From assembly GCA_003118195.1 (NCBI GenBank), contig BEXV01000342.1:131820-195819 (forward strand): a stretch of 64,000 nt of DNA, in the 5' to 3' direction. The first letter of the stretch is position 1, and every line of letters starts with the position of its first letter. Positions 12,899-25,169 of the stretch are shown here, in pieces. This stretch comes from Hemicentrotus pulcherrimus (Eukaryota; Echinodermata; Echinoidea; Camarodonta; Strongylocentrotidae). The notes beneath the pieces are model-generated. The model ran no database searches, was not told the origin of the DNA, and saw only the letters and a list, made by a program, of their open reading frames with translations. The translations under genes were made by a program, and so were the position numbers.

Positions 12899-13105
12899 CT
12901 TGTTTGTCTGAACCGTCGCCTACGCTTTTTCAATCTTGTCGCGTTTACATTGCGAAAGTGAAACCCTTCTTCATCAATCAGGCCAGCCTGACACTTTGAG
13001 AAAATAGCTTTGCAGAAAAGAGTTGCAATACTGTGCCTGCCCTCCAATGGCGGATATTCAGCAACTACCTGACACGTTCGACGTATACTTCGGTCTGCGA
13101 CAACG
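12899..13105 (-). CDS. Orphan internal exon of an unrecognised spliced gene
   Basis: On the minus strand a pyrimidine-bearing acceptor (TACATCTTTGCAG) is followed by 207 open bases and a good donor (ACAAG/GTAATT). Length is a multiple of three, so the exon is phase-symmetric. The product begins VVADRSIRRTCQ, has a middle segment AIFSKCQAGLIDEEGFHFR and ends in a strongly basic run (KKRRRRFRQT). I do not recognise the family. Codon content and the clean splice borders make it better than a chance frame, but no partner exon was found within the window. Confidence 0.4.
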
Positions 13106-16100
13106 CTGCAAAGATGTATAATAATATTCACGATTTTCAGACGAGAATGAGTGTTTATTTGCTCGAGTGTACTTTAAGCGACCTTTAGCACAATTGGGCA
13201 ATGTGCATATACTCATACCAGGAACAAGGAACAAAAAGAGACTGTTGTCTAGTAGGGTCTTTGGTGCTTAGTCTTACGTAATATCAAAAGGGATTTGGAG
13301 GCGAACAATACGAGAGTAAAAGCTCAAACGCAGACAATCTCGATGGCTTTAAATATTCTGTTAGGCTGGTCCCATTTTATTCTGTGAATACTTAGGGATG
13401 TGAATTAAGGTTCAATAACATAACATTACAACAAATAAAGATATTCCGGCTATCCTGAGCTTGGTATCCTTAACCCTATTGCTATTTGTTGATCTTCATA
13501 TAAATGTTACAGTACAAAACAAAAAAAAAAACTCTAAAAGGATCCAAGATTTTTAATCCGAGGGTTTTAAACATTTGCTTTTCTCAGGATGTGCAAACCG
13601 TCAACTTCCTATGCCGTGGGCGTGGTAGAGTGCAGGAGGGGGGGGGGGGGNGGGGGGTGCCTGCGGAAAAACAACATAATTTGACAATTCGAGAAAAAGA
13701 GCTAAGTAATAGAAGTAATTAAGATCTCTCCTGAATATGCATGCATTTGGAACACCAATACCCGGCCGAAAAAACGAGATAATTCGCTAATTCAAAGAAA
13801 TGATTCCGCTGTGGTTGTAAGGTAAACCATTTCTACTACCTATGTATTTCATGATACTTGGGATCAATTGATTTAAATTGAATTGTCAATAAGGGAATTA
13901 AACAACGTGATTTGAACAAGCGACTTCTATTCCTACTTTTCGTAAAAAATAGTGAACAATCCTGAAAAGAGTACAATTGATAATGTTTTACTGGAATTAC
14001 TTTCAACTTTATATGCATAAAACAATTCATTTCGAAGCACTGTATTAACGTCGCCATGATGATGATATTAGACAGTTTAAATCAAAACAAATCTTCAGGG
14101 ATACACTCTCATCATTACATAAATTGCACCATCGCATGTTCGAGATTCACAATGGTATCAAATCGTTTGAAATCTTGTACCAAAAATCGGGATTTTCTCC
14201 CCCAATCAAAAATATTGTATCGAGACATTAATGTTTTAATTGATTTGAGAATAAAAGTACCCGAGCAAACAATGGCATAGCTTAAACAAAATTTCAGATG
14301 TATTTATGCCTTTACCACATACTTCTGTAGACCCTGTATCATCCAACATAGCAACAAATTTTACAAAGTTTGCTTCTAATAGGTAACGCAATACATTGTC
14401 TCACCGGGTCTGGCGGTAAAAACGACTTTAGATTAGAATAATATAGCGAGCCGTCAAGGTAACAATTGTGAGACGATGTAATCTCTGCCTTTTCATTCTT
14501 TGTTTGCATTTACATGTATATATTGTCTCTAGATGTGATTTTGTCCATTTTAATCAATTCAAATAACCTACAAAATTATTTGTTGAAAGTTGCCTTCAAA
14601 TGATTATATTCTCTCTCTTTCCGTCTTTATCTCTGCACTAAATAATATATATGTGACATATTCTCCGTTTAAAGATATATTTCTCCTTTGTCATATTTGT
14701 TTTGCACATGTGTGCTTTGATCATTTTATCTTTAAATGGATTGGATGCCCCTTAAGTCTTATATTTCAATATAATTATATTTAATAGTGTTATAGGATTA
14801 TTTTTTTAATAAAATGTACAAAACATTAAGAATTTTATAGTTGTAGTTTTATTTGAGATTCGTAGGCCTTTCATCTTAAGAGGAAGTATATTTCAGAAAT
14901 AATATATCATCCTTATATATTACGAAACTAAAACATAATCCAAACACTAGAAATCATCATTATAAATCATCTCACACATATCATACTCAACGACTCATAT
15001 ATCCTTCATTGTTGTTCTGTTTTTGTGTTCATGGACTTTCTATGAAAAATAAAGACTTGATGAAAGTGGAATAGAAACTAGAGTATAATTAAATTAAAGG
15101 AGAGCGATTGACAAGTGGCTTGGTTGTGAAACGTGTCTCTTTATTAATGATTGATTAGTTTTGTTACATTCTTTATAGTGAAGATTAAACATACTTATCA
15201 TCATTATGATTCATTCAAAATGTATTATCATAAGTTACTCAAGTTAAGCATGTGATACAATAATATATAGAGTTAGGAAAAAGGGAAATTATGAAAATGC
15301 AATGATAAAAAGCCTGACTTAGCCAGTCAAAGAAATGTTATTCCTTCTCTCGACATAAAGAAAATAATCAAACAAATATATATATGAAAATAATAATGTC
15401 TCACTTTAAAAAATGCCTTCACACCACAAACCGGAGTATTATTTTTTTTGGTAAATATTTAAACAAAAAATAAAGTATCATCATAAGCAACACATGTTAT
15501 TAAGCTAATTATGTGATGTAAAATGATACATGTCTCAATAGAAATACAATCTGTAAAGATTAAACACCAGAAAACATATTCTAGTTGAACACGAGTATAA
15601 TAACCTTTATGTTGCTAAGCTTACGTGAATTACATACAAGCAGTGACGAGTAGAACATAATTTTATTCCATATATATATATATTTATATATACCAAATCA
15701 TGAGCCACTCTGTCTTTAAACATGAAAATGATGTTTTTTCCCCAATATATTGAGAGATTCTCAATATTTAGATGAAATGGAAGGATTAAGAACACTTTTT
15801 ATTTGCATGTGTGTATAACCACCATGTTAGAACTGTGCCTATAATACTCGAATCAAGCAATACGATTAGATACATTGTTTCAATATCAATTTGACCAAGA
15901 ACAAAATAATCGATTTAGTACATATATGAAAATGAGAGAAAATAAGAGAAAACTTGGGAAAGAAAGTTTGTTTACGTCTGCTTCAAACATAATGCCTCAT
16001 TCAACGATAGATTTCCTCAAAACTTTAACATTCTAATCACATTAATTCACTGACATATATACGTTTAATTTGTAACATGCATACTGTTGTGGTGCAATTC

Positions 16101-16939
16101 ATTTAAACAGAAATCTCTTCTCCTACAGTTAATTTAATGACCTGCTATTTGATTCGTTATCATATCAATTAACATGTCTAAGCATAATATAATATGCTAT
16201 AACTCCAAGGGACATATAAATGATACAGGTATGATTTTCTGTGTTGGTTTCAACATTTTTCAAAAGGTTATAGATAGCTGGTTAAGTGAATTTTACATTA
16301 ACTAGAAATTGTGCAAATCTGATACTTGTGATTTTTCATGAACTTTGTAGCTCATGAATTAATACATTATAAATCATGAAAATTCTTAATCATTTCAAAG
16401 GTTTTAACGAAAATTGAAAGAAGAATTACATGGTCATGACGAACGGGAACAAGTTCATCGTTACACATATGATTCTTTCAATTATAAGTGTATAAATATC
16501 ATTTTATTCTAGTCATTGCATTCTTAGGCTATGTCTTTGCGATTATAGGTTGGTTATCATTGATAAACAAGTGTAGATCTACCTATAAAATCAATGCTTA
16601 AAATTCGCGAATTATACCATTTCATTATAGAAAAAGATTATTTGAACGAACACACAATTTTTTTTCTTGAAAATGATAGACAAGTGTACTTATCATATTT
16701 ACAATATATCTTTAGAGCATACACCGATTATATTATGTTTTAGAGCACAACACGTTATGTATTCTTCATGGGTATATAATTATGTGAAAGATTAAAAAGG
16801 GAGCAAAAATGATACATAACTACACATAAAAAGATTTACAGGCTTGTGAAAACATGTTTTAACATATTCCTATCTTTGCATCATTATATACACGGAATCT
16901 TCTCTAAGATTCATATACTTTCATTTCTTACACGATCTT
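13106..16939. other. Long AT-rich spacer
   Basis: No gene recognised in about 3.8 kb. Contents noticed: a G homopolymer at about 13637-13657 with one undetermined base at 13651, a short TA tract near 15670-15690, and otherwise unique-looking AT-rich sequence. The last 50 bases are the 3' flank of IgTR-1. Confidence 0.4.
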
Positions 16940-18298
16940 TTATTCACGTTTCCTTACGTCATATTCATCGGCATTTCTGTACGAAAACACGAATGCAATA
17001 ATGCTAACACCATGGGCTATCGTTGATAAGGCTAGCACAGTTAAGAGCATCGTTTCCATGGAAATGGGTTCCAATCGAGAGTCCATGTCCATATCAGTCG
17101 CATTCGTCGCTTCATTCACGACGCAATTTGACGAGGGGTCATTTTCTTGAGTCACAGAATCGTCAGTTGGCGATGTCAGCTCGGTCTTTGTAATATTCAC
17201 AATGAGGGTTTCGCATCGTAGTTCGTCCGTCGAATCGTTTGGTTGTTTCAGATCGCTATCGGATACGGAAAGGAATGACACGCGATATTGGTGGTCTGGT
17301 AAATTTAATTGACCGATGCTATGCACTAGTATATTTGAGGAATCATCCTCTTCACCGCAAAGGAAAACGATGTTCCCAAAAGTCATGGTATAAGGTTCCG
17401 TATAATTGACAGGTTGCAAATCGCAACTGTTATTATACCACCACGTTAAGGAAAAATTATCGTTTGGGGCGCAACAATTAAATGTTACATGTTGACTTTC
17501 GAGCACACCATCTTGAATCGTATGTTGTTTTACAGGAGGAAAAGAACACGTTTTATTGCGACGTCGCCTCGTGTGCGAAATCAAGCATTCGGCTGGCATG
17601 ATTCTCTCGTCAAAAATAAATTCGGGATCGACGTTAACACTGAATTTGTTGGTTAATGTAAAATAACTAGCAATATTCATCTCAGGAGCATAATATTCAT
17701 ACAGCACCTGATTACCTGCTTTAAGTTGTGCTTGATCCCCAACGTTCACCTGCAGCCATTGGCAAGACATCTGTAATTTTCCGCGCCCTCTGTCAAGGAT
17801 TGTAGAACAGGTGGGAGGTATAACCTCGATGGTTAAATTCAAAATTAAAACCGTGCAAATGAAACGTGCACCCTCGGTTATTTTAACGATGTGCGTGCCC
17901 GAATCGTTCTCTTCAACGAACGCAATACCCAACTCGAACTCGGTGTCGGAGGATAGTTGAGTTAACGTATACCGGTCAGGTTTGAACAATGTGTCGCTGC
18001 TGATGCATTCCAGAGAACGATTGCATTCTGTCATCCAAGCCCCATCTTTAGTCCATGCCAATGAATGGGTGCTGACCAGGGCATCTTTCAGACTAAATCG
18101 CATTGAAATATTCCGACCAGTCACTGCTGATATTGCTCTTGCTTGAAGCCCATCACACCAGAACGGATCAACGTCAGACAGAGCCAGGTGATATAGAACT
18201 TGCAGAACCGCAAACATACACCCTCCTTTAGGCAATGGAGAAAACGAAACATAATGAACATTAAACATGTTTTCAAGATAATGACGGAAATGGGTCAT
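16940..18298 (-). CDS. IgTR-1: Ig-like transmembrane receptor with almost no cytoplasmic tail
   Basis: Single exon, 452 codons, no disruptions. The hydrophobic signal core (CMFAVLQVLYHLALS) sits at about residues 27-41; M11 or M28 may be the real start, giving a normal signal peptide. The ectodomain follows the family plan: FWCDG near the mature N-terminus, ENDSGTHIV in Ig-1, CQWLQVNVGDQ in Ig-2, then TFNCC and LTWWYN in Ig-3. A Ser/Thr/Asp-rich stalk precedes one membrane segment at about 412-437 that contains a histidine. Only 14 residues follow, without the tyrosine motifs of the other members. The stop codon overlaps an AATAAA. It may be a decoy, an adapter-coupled receptor, or a gene that lost its 3' part. 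It belongs with IgTR-6, -7 and -8 (type C, FWC start), its stalk being closest to IgTR-7. Confidence 0.8.
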   Translation of the reverse strand: MTHFRHYLENMFNVHYVSFSPLPKGGCMFAVLQVLYHLALSDVDPFWCDGLQARAISAVTGRNISMRFSLKDALVSTHSLAWTKDGAWMTECNRSLECISSDTLFKPDRYTLTQLSSDTEFELGIAFVEENDSGTHIVKITEGARFICTVLILNLTIEVIPPTCSTILDRGRGKLQMSCQWLQVNVGDQAQLKAGNQVLYEYYAPEMNIASYFTLTNKFSVNVDPEFIFDERIMPAECLISHTRRRRNKTCSFPPVKQHTIQDGVLESQHVTFNCCAPNDNFSLTWWYNNSCDLQPVNYTEPYTMTFGNIVFLCGEEDDSSNILVHSIGQLNLPDHQYRVSFLSVSDSDLKQPNDSTDELRCETLIVNITKTELTSPTDDSVTQENDPSSNCVVNEATNATDMDMDSRLEPISMETMLLTVLALSTIAHGVSIIAFVFSYRNADEYDVRKRE

Positions 18299-18588
18299 AC
18301 ATACTTTGCTTTTGAGACCCGCAAGTGATTATGAAAATGTTATCAATAACTTCACTTATGATTTCATACAAAACTTTTCTTCAGCACTTTCACATCCTCG
18401 CATACAAGAGCTTTCACACACTTAAACAAATACATGCACAGACTTAATTTTTAACACATTACACACAAACACGCACAGCGTGCTCTTGGGGTTCGTTTAT
18501 GCTTGATTTTAAAGGTAGAATGAGCGATTTGAAACGCTCATCGTAAATGCTCATCGTAATCGCAGTTCCACGATGTACTGTTTATGCT
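18299..18588. other. 5' flank of IgTR-1
   Basis: Presumed promoter and leader region of IgTR-1. No clear TATA box with the spacing seen in type-A genes was found. Confidence 0.3.
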
Positions 18589-18671
18589 CACTTCTCTGGC
18601 TCCTCCTCTGGCTCCTCCCGGCATGATTCTGGCTCAGAGCCAGAATCATGCCTGGAGGAGCCAGAGAAGTG
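18589..18671. repeat. Near-perfect palindrome (hairpin)
   Basis: The right arm (18637-18671, from GAGCCAGAATC to AGAAGTG) is the reverse complement of the left arm starting at 18589, around a single central base (18636). The left arm holds a 12-base extra copy of TCTGGCTCCTCC, so the arms differ by that duplication. A cruciform or foldback transposon remnant are possible explanations. Confidence 0.8.
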
Positions 18672-19752
18672 CAGTGCAAACATGCACTGTGCATACTATG
18701 TTGACCCAATTTAAACGCGTTTTCAAGTGATTGTGCGTTTATGCTTCCCCATAATCGCCGGTCCAAAACGCAACTTTTTGTGAGCTTACGATTACGATTG
18801 CCGCTTTCGGTGATTCTACAAAAATGAGAAAGGACGCAACCGTGTTTTGAACTAAACGCGTAACAGATGCCTGATTCTGGCCAGAAAAAAATGAGCATTA
18901 ATGTACCCTTGGTTGCCTTTCCTGTAACTATGTTTTAGAAATTTCCAAATTGTGAATGATTTTTTTTTTCCTAACGCAATTTTGACCGAGGTTTGAGAAA
19001 TGTTCGAAGCAAGTACTATACAGTAGAAGAATATAATTCTAAATTTAAGTCAAGGAATATTAGTGATCGAATGTAGGACGACGCAAACTCCATGCATCTT
19101 CAAGCTTATCCCGACTTCAGCCTATTTCATGGTAAGACTACTAGTTTGAATAGGAACTTTGAGACCGTGATCAAAAAATTTTCACTTCTCTATAATAAGA
19201 TCATCTAAAACTTGGTTCCATAAAAACTACCCACCATATATTTAAAGGGATCGGAAAGTCGCTGATCGTGGTGGTTTCGAGCTCGGCCCGGCTCGAGCAG
19301 TAATCGGGATTCCCCATATATAATCGATACGTGGAGCTTTGGTTTGTACATAATTCCCTATGCAGCTCGCATTCACACGAAGAATAACGAACATGAAAGC
19401 AACCCACCCCACCCTCAACGCTAATTTTTCGCTTCTTCAAAATGATCGCTCCGCATTTGCGTGCAATATAGGACAAGCGAATGACATTCAACACGCATGG
19501 ATTTCAAGCAGGCCATCCCTTTAATATACCAAACTATCATACGTTTCGTTCCGATCGTGACCATGGTAGAGAACATATTAAAACGTTTGCTTGGATTTAT
19601 CTTATGAAAGAAGTTGACAACAAACTATTTCCAACACAGTAGATCCGCTCACACATAACAATTAGTGCGAATTGAATCGCAATGCAAAGATCGAATCGAT
19701 TTTGTATATATATTTTATATATATACGTATATATATTATATATATATATACG

Positions 19753-19783
<31 letters not shown>

Positions 19784-20227
19784 TTGGAGGGGGCAACCAT
19801 TCAGACACAGGGAGAAGTCTCACTCGACGGCAAGAACCGTCGAACCGCATTTTTGGAACACGCCCGCTTGGAATCCTTCAGGGATTAAATAAATCGAATG
19901 TTGATTCTCAATACCATTCATACACACAGAGCCCGGCAAACTATCGCAATTATTTTGAAAAAACAAACAAAACAAAAGCAAAGCAAAACAGAACGATGCA
20001 AAACTCGGCTTTTAAATCTCACTTGTGTATGTAGGTGTGAACTCCCCTAAAGTTGAGTGCAGGGGCCACGGACCACTTGCCTCAACAAGCAGGTAGTTCA
20101 ATTTAGATGCTGAAGGTTATTGGTCAAGCGTCTAGTTTCCTTTCTTCCGACAACAATATACAACTAATTAACACAAGTTTAATACCAGAAGAAAACTAAC
20201 GATTAGTATATTCATTAGCCGCTCGCG
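18672..20227. other. Spacer with a TA microsatellite
   Basis: No gene recognised. An interrupted alternating TA tract lies at about 19705-19775, followed by a T run. The rest has no recognisable feature. Confidence 0.4.
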
Positions 20228-20307
20228 TCTTAATTTTTTCGTACCGCAGCGACCCAGAGTGAGCTCTCGAAGGAAACCTGGGCTCGCTGTGGTACGAAAA
20301 AATAAGA
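20228..20307. repeat. Inverted repeat, 29-base arms
   Basis: Left arm 20228-20256 and right arm 20279-20307 are reverse complements apart from about two mismatches and one indel, each containing a TTTTTTCGTACC core. The loop is 22 bases. This looks like a transposon terminal structure or foldback remnant. Confidence 0.7.
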
Positions 20308-21927
20308 TGCTAGCCGCGCACCCCAAAGTAGTCCACTGCCTGGACTGTTCACTATACATGATCCGTGCTCGCTCACACACTAGTACACCATAATATACAC
20401 GCACGGACACACAGCCTGAGTTTTTTTCGGGGAAGGTGAATTCGTGGGGAAGGTGAATTCGTGGGGAGTACGCATATCATACACGCGCGCGCATTTGGGA
20501 AAGGGCGAAAGATTAAAACGACCATCAGCTGGTCTAACCCCAAAGCCGCCTGACCTTAATGGAACGCCTGGGGCTTGCGAGAGCGGCCGAAGTGTAGTTG
20601 AAACTTGCTATTTTGGTCTTCTCTAAAGCAAAAAGAGACGACTTTGTTGCTGGATTGCTTTGTTTTTTTTCCAACAAAAGTACAAAAACAGTGCCATATA
20701 ATTTTTAATATTTTAATTTTTGAAAGGTTACCAAATGAATCCCGGGCACCCCAATGCTGGAAAGAAACGCACTTTTTAAAAATAGAAAATAACACTTTTT
20801 TCATGCACAAATTGTCGTTCTATGCACGCAAGTCAGATTCAGCGGATGATACAACATTTCCACATGGCGGAGTAGCGCTATATACACAGAATCTTTATAT
20901 AATTAAAGTTACGTCCGACTTCCACACTGAAGGCGCTGAAGATTTATTTATTGAAATATTAAATGATTAAACCCAAAACAAAAGAACCCCCTAATCACAG
21001 TGTAGATATATATATATATATATATTTAAAAATTTATTCATTTATTTATTAATTTTTAAATTTTTTTTTTAGGGGGGGGGGCACTTTTGATAAATTTCTT
21101 GATACTGTTTCCCTAGAAAATGGAGAAGTTTATATAATTGGCGATTTTAACATTTATCTATTGAATTATGAAAATTACCAATATAGCGAATTTTATATTA
21201 GTAGTACCCTTCAATCTTATGCATTTAATTCTCATATTGATAAACCGACAAGATTTTCATGTATTTCTCAACAGACATTTTATTTTCGAAAGTAGCTCAT
21301 AATAATTAAAAAAAAATGGTCTGTTGTATTACGATAAATCTGACCATTTACTTATATCTATTATTTCTGAAGTTCACTTTGCTAAATAATTACTAAAAAT
21401 AATCATGCAATTTATAGAAAGCATACTAAACAACTATTGAATCATTAGCCTTTGATTAAGCCCAAGCAGAATGGATCGATGTATTAAATGTATCTAATGT
21501 GTAGCATATGAAAAATATCCACATACTGCATTAATATTTTGAAAATAAAAGAGTTTAAAAAGGCCAAACAATCATGGATTACTAAGGGAATTTTTCATTC
21601 CATAGTCGCTTGTAAAAAGTTGTAGGGAAGCCCTTACTAGTCAATATACCGATGAGCAGGAGAATTAACCTCTCGACTATGAAGCATTATCATGACATAG
21701 AGAGTACAGCAACGTTGCATTTGATATTAAAAACAAGCATTGCTGTAGTCTAAATAATATCGTCTTGCAAGTACAAAAAAGAGATCCTACTTCGCCATAT
21801 TAACGATGTCGTCTGCTGCCCATGGAAGCTGCCATTTTCTCGAAATTTCCCTTTACAACTTCCGGGTCGTGACGTATCGCGAGGAGAACTGATGAAGCGC
21901 GGCAATATGCCTTTAAGTGCGCGTTAT

Positions 21928-22044
21928 ATGCAACACCAGAAAACATGGGTTGGTTGTAATAATAATTGTTCCTCGAAAACCAAGGGAAAATCGTTTCATC
22001 GGTTTCCAGACACACTCAATCGCAATAAAATATTCAAACTATAG
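21928..22044 (+). pseudogene. THAP-type zinc finger fragment
   Basis: A 38-codon frame starts at ATG 21928 and reads MQHQKTWVGC, then a second cysteine three residues on, then KSFHRFPDTLNRN. Two close N-terminal cysteines followed by FHRFP are the hallmark of the THAP C2CH zinc finger, which binds DNA in P-element-like transposases and cellular THAP proteins. The frame ends at once after this segment, so only the first half of the domain is present. It sits inside the block that interrupts the old LINE. It could be a first exon or a transposon scrap; the latter seems likelier. Confidence 0.55.
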
Positions 22045-22119
22045 ATAGTGGCTCTGATGGTGGAAAAAATGGGACCTGCAGTGATACATTTAAAGAGACA
22101 GATTACCAAGTTCACATAA

Positions 22120-22239
22120 GAGCGAAATTGATGGAATCAAAGGCACAGTGGATGCAGCTCCGTTGATTGTTGTCAATAGACAGGTACTGAAATCTCGCCA
22201 GTCAACAGTAAAGAGGATAGTTGAGATTGAGGCAAAAGA
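22120..22239 (+). other. Exon-like open stretch beside the THAP fragment
   Basis: An AG-bounded open frame (EIDGIKGTVDAAPL to VKRIVEIEAKE) ends in a consensus donor, AAAGAG/GTATGT. It might be an exon of the same inserted element as the THAP fragment. The product is not recognised. Confidence 0.25.
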
Positions 22240-24000
22240 GGTATGTCATTTATATCGTAATATTTAATGTCCCATTTAAGTGCAATATTATTCCAAATTG
22301 TGGTAGTTTTGACGAAACTGTGTTTTCATCACGCGTGCTCGAGCTCGCTGCAGCGTGAGTGTAATATCTATTTTATTTACAGCAAATTCCGTGCGATACG
22401 TCACAGAACGAGCCGTGCGCAAACACAATGGCGACGTTCTGAAAATTCTCAGAGCTGCGAAAGAAGGATTCTAAAAAAGAGTTACGTCATCCCTTTCGTC
22501 AAAGGTACGATGTGTTATATTTTTTTTTTCAAGATAATGTTTTAAATGGCCTACAAACTAAAATTAACACGTAGTTTGAGGCTAATTTGCCTTTTAGAAG
22601 TATAACTAAATAATATAGAAATCAACATACACCTCTTCTACAATTATCCAATAAGTTATATTATTCTAACGACATAGAAAGTAAGCTAACAATTATTCAT
22701 TATCATGGAAAACTGTCAATGAATGGCGAGAAATATACAGAAAGTAATACAATCTTTTTTAAATATTAAAGAGCAACAAATTACTGATCCGATTAAAATT
22801 TCTAACGCTTTTGATGATTATTATATAGATATAGGCTCTAGTTTAGCAGCTAACACTGATTCATATGGTACTATGAACTACAGTAAGACCTTGAATTCCC
22901 ATGTGAAAAATTCCTTCTTTTTTTGTTTTTTGTTGTTACTCTAACCTATGATTAATTATTAATGTGGTTCAACACCTTTATTTTACCAATTCTAGTAGCC
23001 ATGATATTATAAGTGTTCGCTTATTGAAGAAGAAGAAAAAAATCTTTAATATTGTAACCCCATAATTTTTCCATTTCATCGGGTAAATGCTCTAATTCCC
23101 TTAAAATCGCTAAAGTGATTCCTATTTTATAAAAAGGATGATTCCTCAGTACTAAGTAATAATAGGCCAATATTATTAGAACCAAATTTTTCTAAAATTC
23201 TTGAAAAATAATATATCAAACACTTATATGCCTTCTTACAAAATATTTGTTTTTATTAATTCCTAACCAGATCGGTTTTAGAAATGGTCAATCTGCCGAT
23301 TATGCAATTTTAACTAAGTATGATAATATAATTGAGGCCTTTGCGAACAGTCAACATGTTATTGGAGTATTTATGGACTTGTCAAAAGCTTTTGATACGA
23401 TTGATCATAAAACATTAATTCATAATTTACAGTACAATGGCGTAAGAGGTCAAGCTGTATATATTGTTGGTTAACTAATTATTTACAAGACATACAACTA
23501 TACGTATCTTTCCAAAGTCATTACTAGAACAAATTAGGGGTACCGCAAGGATCTGTTTTGGGTAACTTGTTATTTATTATTTACGGAAATGACATTTTTT
23601 AATCCTCTCCACTCTTAAATTGTATTATCTTCGCTGATGATACGAGTACTTTTTATTCCCACAAAAACTTCGAAACGCTCATAACGCAGTTAAATTGTGA
23701 GATAATGACAATTTCTAAGTGGTTTAAATCTAATAGATTATATACAAATATAAATAAACAAATAATATTTATTTTGAAAAGACTAACGTTATGATATAAT
23801 GAATTGTATAATTGAGATTGACGGCTTTCCTCTCATTGGAAAACAATCCTTAATAATTTTATGAGTCACTATTGGCTCTTATTTAAATTGAAATGAGCAA
23901 AAAGGTTATATACAGACATCATAGTGAGGGAATATTGAAATACCGTATAAGTTTAAAAAAATATCTTTCTCAAAGATCTATGATTATGTAATAACATTCT

Positions 24001-24508
24001 CTAATTTTATCACGTGTGTTATATTTTAATATTGTATTGGTCAATTGTAGTATAACAAGAATTAAATCCTTACTTTAGCTTCAAAAACATAAAAACACAT
24101 TAAAAATGCAAGATATTCACAATTTTCAGACGATTTTTTTGGTATAATATTCACATTATCAACTCCCATCCCTATTTCACAGTATCTAAAGTTTAAACTC
24201 AAAACATTCACACGTATCCCATTCGTCGTTATTTTAGCCACAAAGTCGGTATACATCATGAACCAGATGTTCAATAAGGCTTTGTTCATCCCTCTTTTCT
24301 TTTAAAGCATCTCTTTCAAAAACTCTTATATCGAAAGAAATAATATAATCAATTCCAACATGCAATAGGCAATTATTGATACCTCAATTTGTTTGTTTGT
24401 TGCTATTTCGTATTCTATTTCGAACTCTTTGATTTCTTTATTGAAAAGGGCTACATTTGTTTCTACTCCACCATACAACACAGAGCTACGTGCACATCCA
24501 CCATTCGC
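24001..24508. other. Spacer, nothing recognised
   Basis: AT-rich tail of the old LINE region. No gene or further repeat recognised. Confidence 0.3.
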
Positions 24509-24595
24509 TACACACACACACACACACACACACATACACAGCAGACACAGACAGACACAGACAGACATACACACACTACACTTACACAATACACT
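24509..24595. repeat. (CA)n microsatellite, impure
   Basis: An uninterrupted ACACAC tract at about 24509-24533 is followed by CAGACA and CACA variants to about 24595. His/Thr-rich and Cys/Val-rich frames over it are artefacts. Confidence 0.9.
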
Positions 24596-25169
24596 CAAAG
24601 AGATCGTATGAACAAATTATATGTAAAATTTTACCTCATTTTTTTTAGGCCACCACCCTTGTCTTGCATCGCTTATGATTGCGGTCTCCTGGACTTTTTT
24701 TCCACAGATAGTTCTGATAATACTCTAAATTTATAATATAAATATTAAGTTTGAAATTATGAGTAAATAAAATGCTGACATGAAGTACTTATTGTTTGTA
24801 TATTTTGAAATATACCTTACGTTTATATGTTCTTTGTTGTTCAGTTATTTAATTGGAAACATGCAGAAATCGAATAAAATTACAAGTCAAATCAGTCTTT
24901 GTCTTACTGAAACCACTTAGACGCATCGCTCCATTAATTCAAAGACTAAACGTTGCCCTCCATGTTCATTTCTCTCAGTGGTTTCTTGCCACATGTTGTC
25001 ACACATCTCCCCAGAATCCAAATAATATTTTCCAGTTCATGGTCTACACCTCTAACCATTTTGCAATCCCTCTTCTCATGCAAAACGTTCCCAGGTATTT
25101 CACCCTTTGCCAGGTACAGACCTTCGAAATACAATTTGCCCTTTATGTACGACTGCCTTTTGTAACCCT
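24596..25169. other. Spacer, nothing recognised
   Basis: No gene, RNA or firm repeat identified between the CA repeat and the first segmental duplication. Confidence 0.35.

Larger units (their letters stand above)
20820..24000 (+). mobile_element. Degenerate non-LTR retrotransposon (LINE), endonuclease and RT remnants
   Basis: Pieces in order on the plus strand match the plan of a LINE ORF2. An endonuclease part shows HGGVALY at about 20865-20885 and GDFNI with DKPTRF further on (21090-21290). A linker shows IANxFxDYY-like sequence with IGSSLA near 22800-22850. The reverse transcriptase part shows NQIGFRNGQS and MDLSKAFDTIDH (about 23260-23410) and FADDTST (about 23630-23650). Stops and frameshifts break it everywhere, so it is dead. 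A low-complexity AT/G-rich stretch (20980-21085) and a foreign block (about 21600-22600) interrupt it. The clade was not determined. Confidence 0.8.

Noticed and set aside
19597..20034. Tyr/Ile-rich frames around 19.7 kb
   Set aside because: They are translations of a TA microsatellite in all frames.
24487..24540. CRISPR-like short repeats
   Set aside because: Simple CA repeat in a eukaryotic genome, no spacers.
24326..24736. His/Thr-rich and Cys/Val-rich frames
   Set aside because: Artefacts of the CA repeat at 24509-24595.
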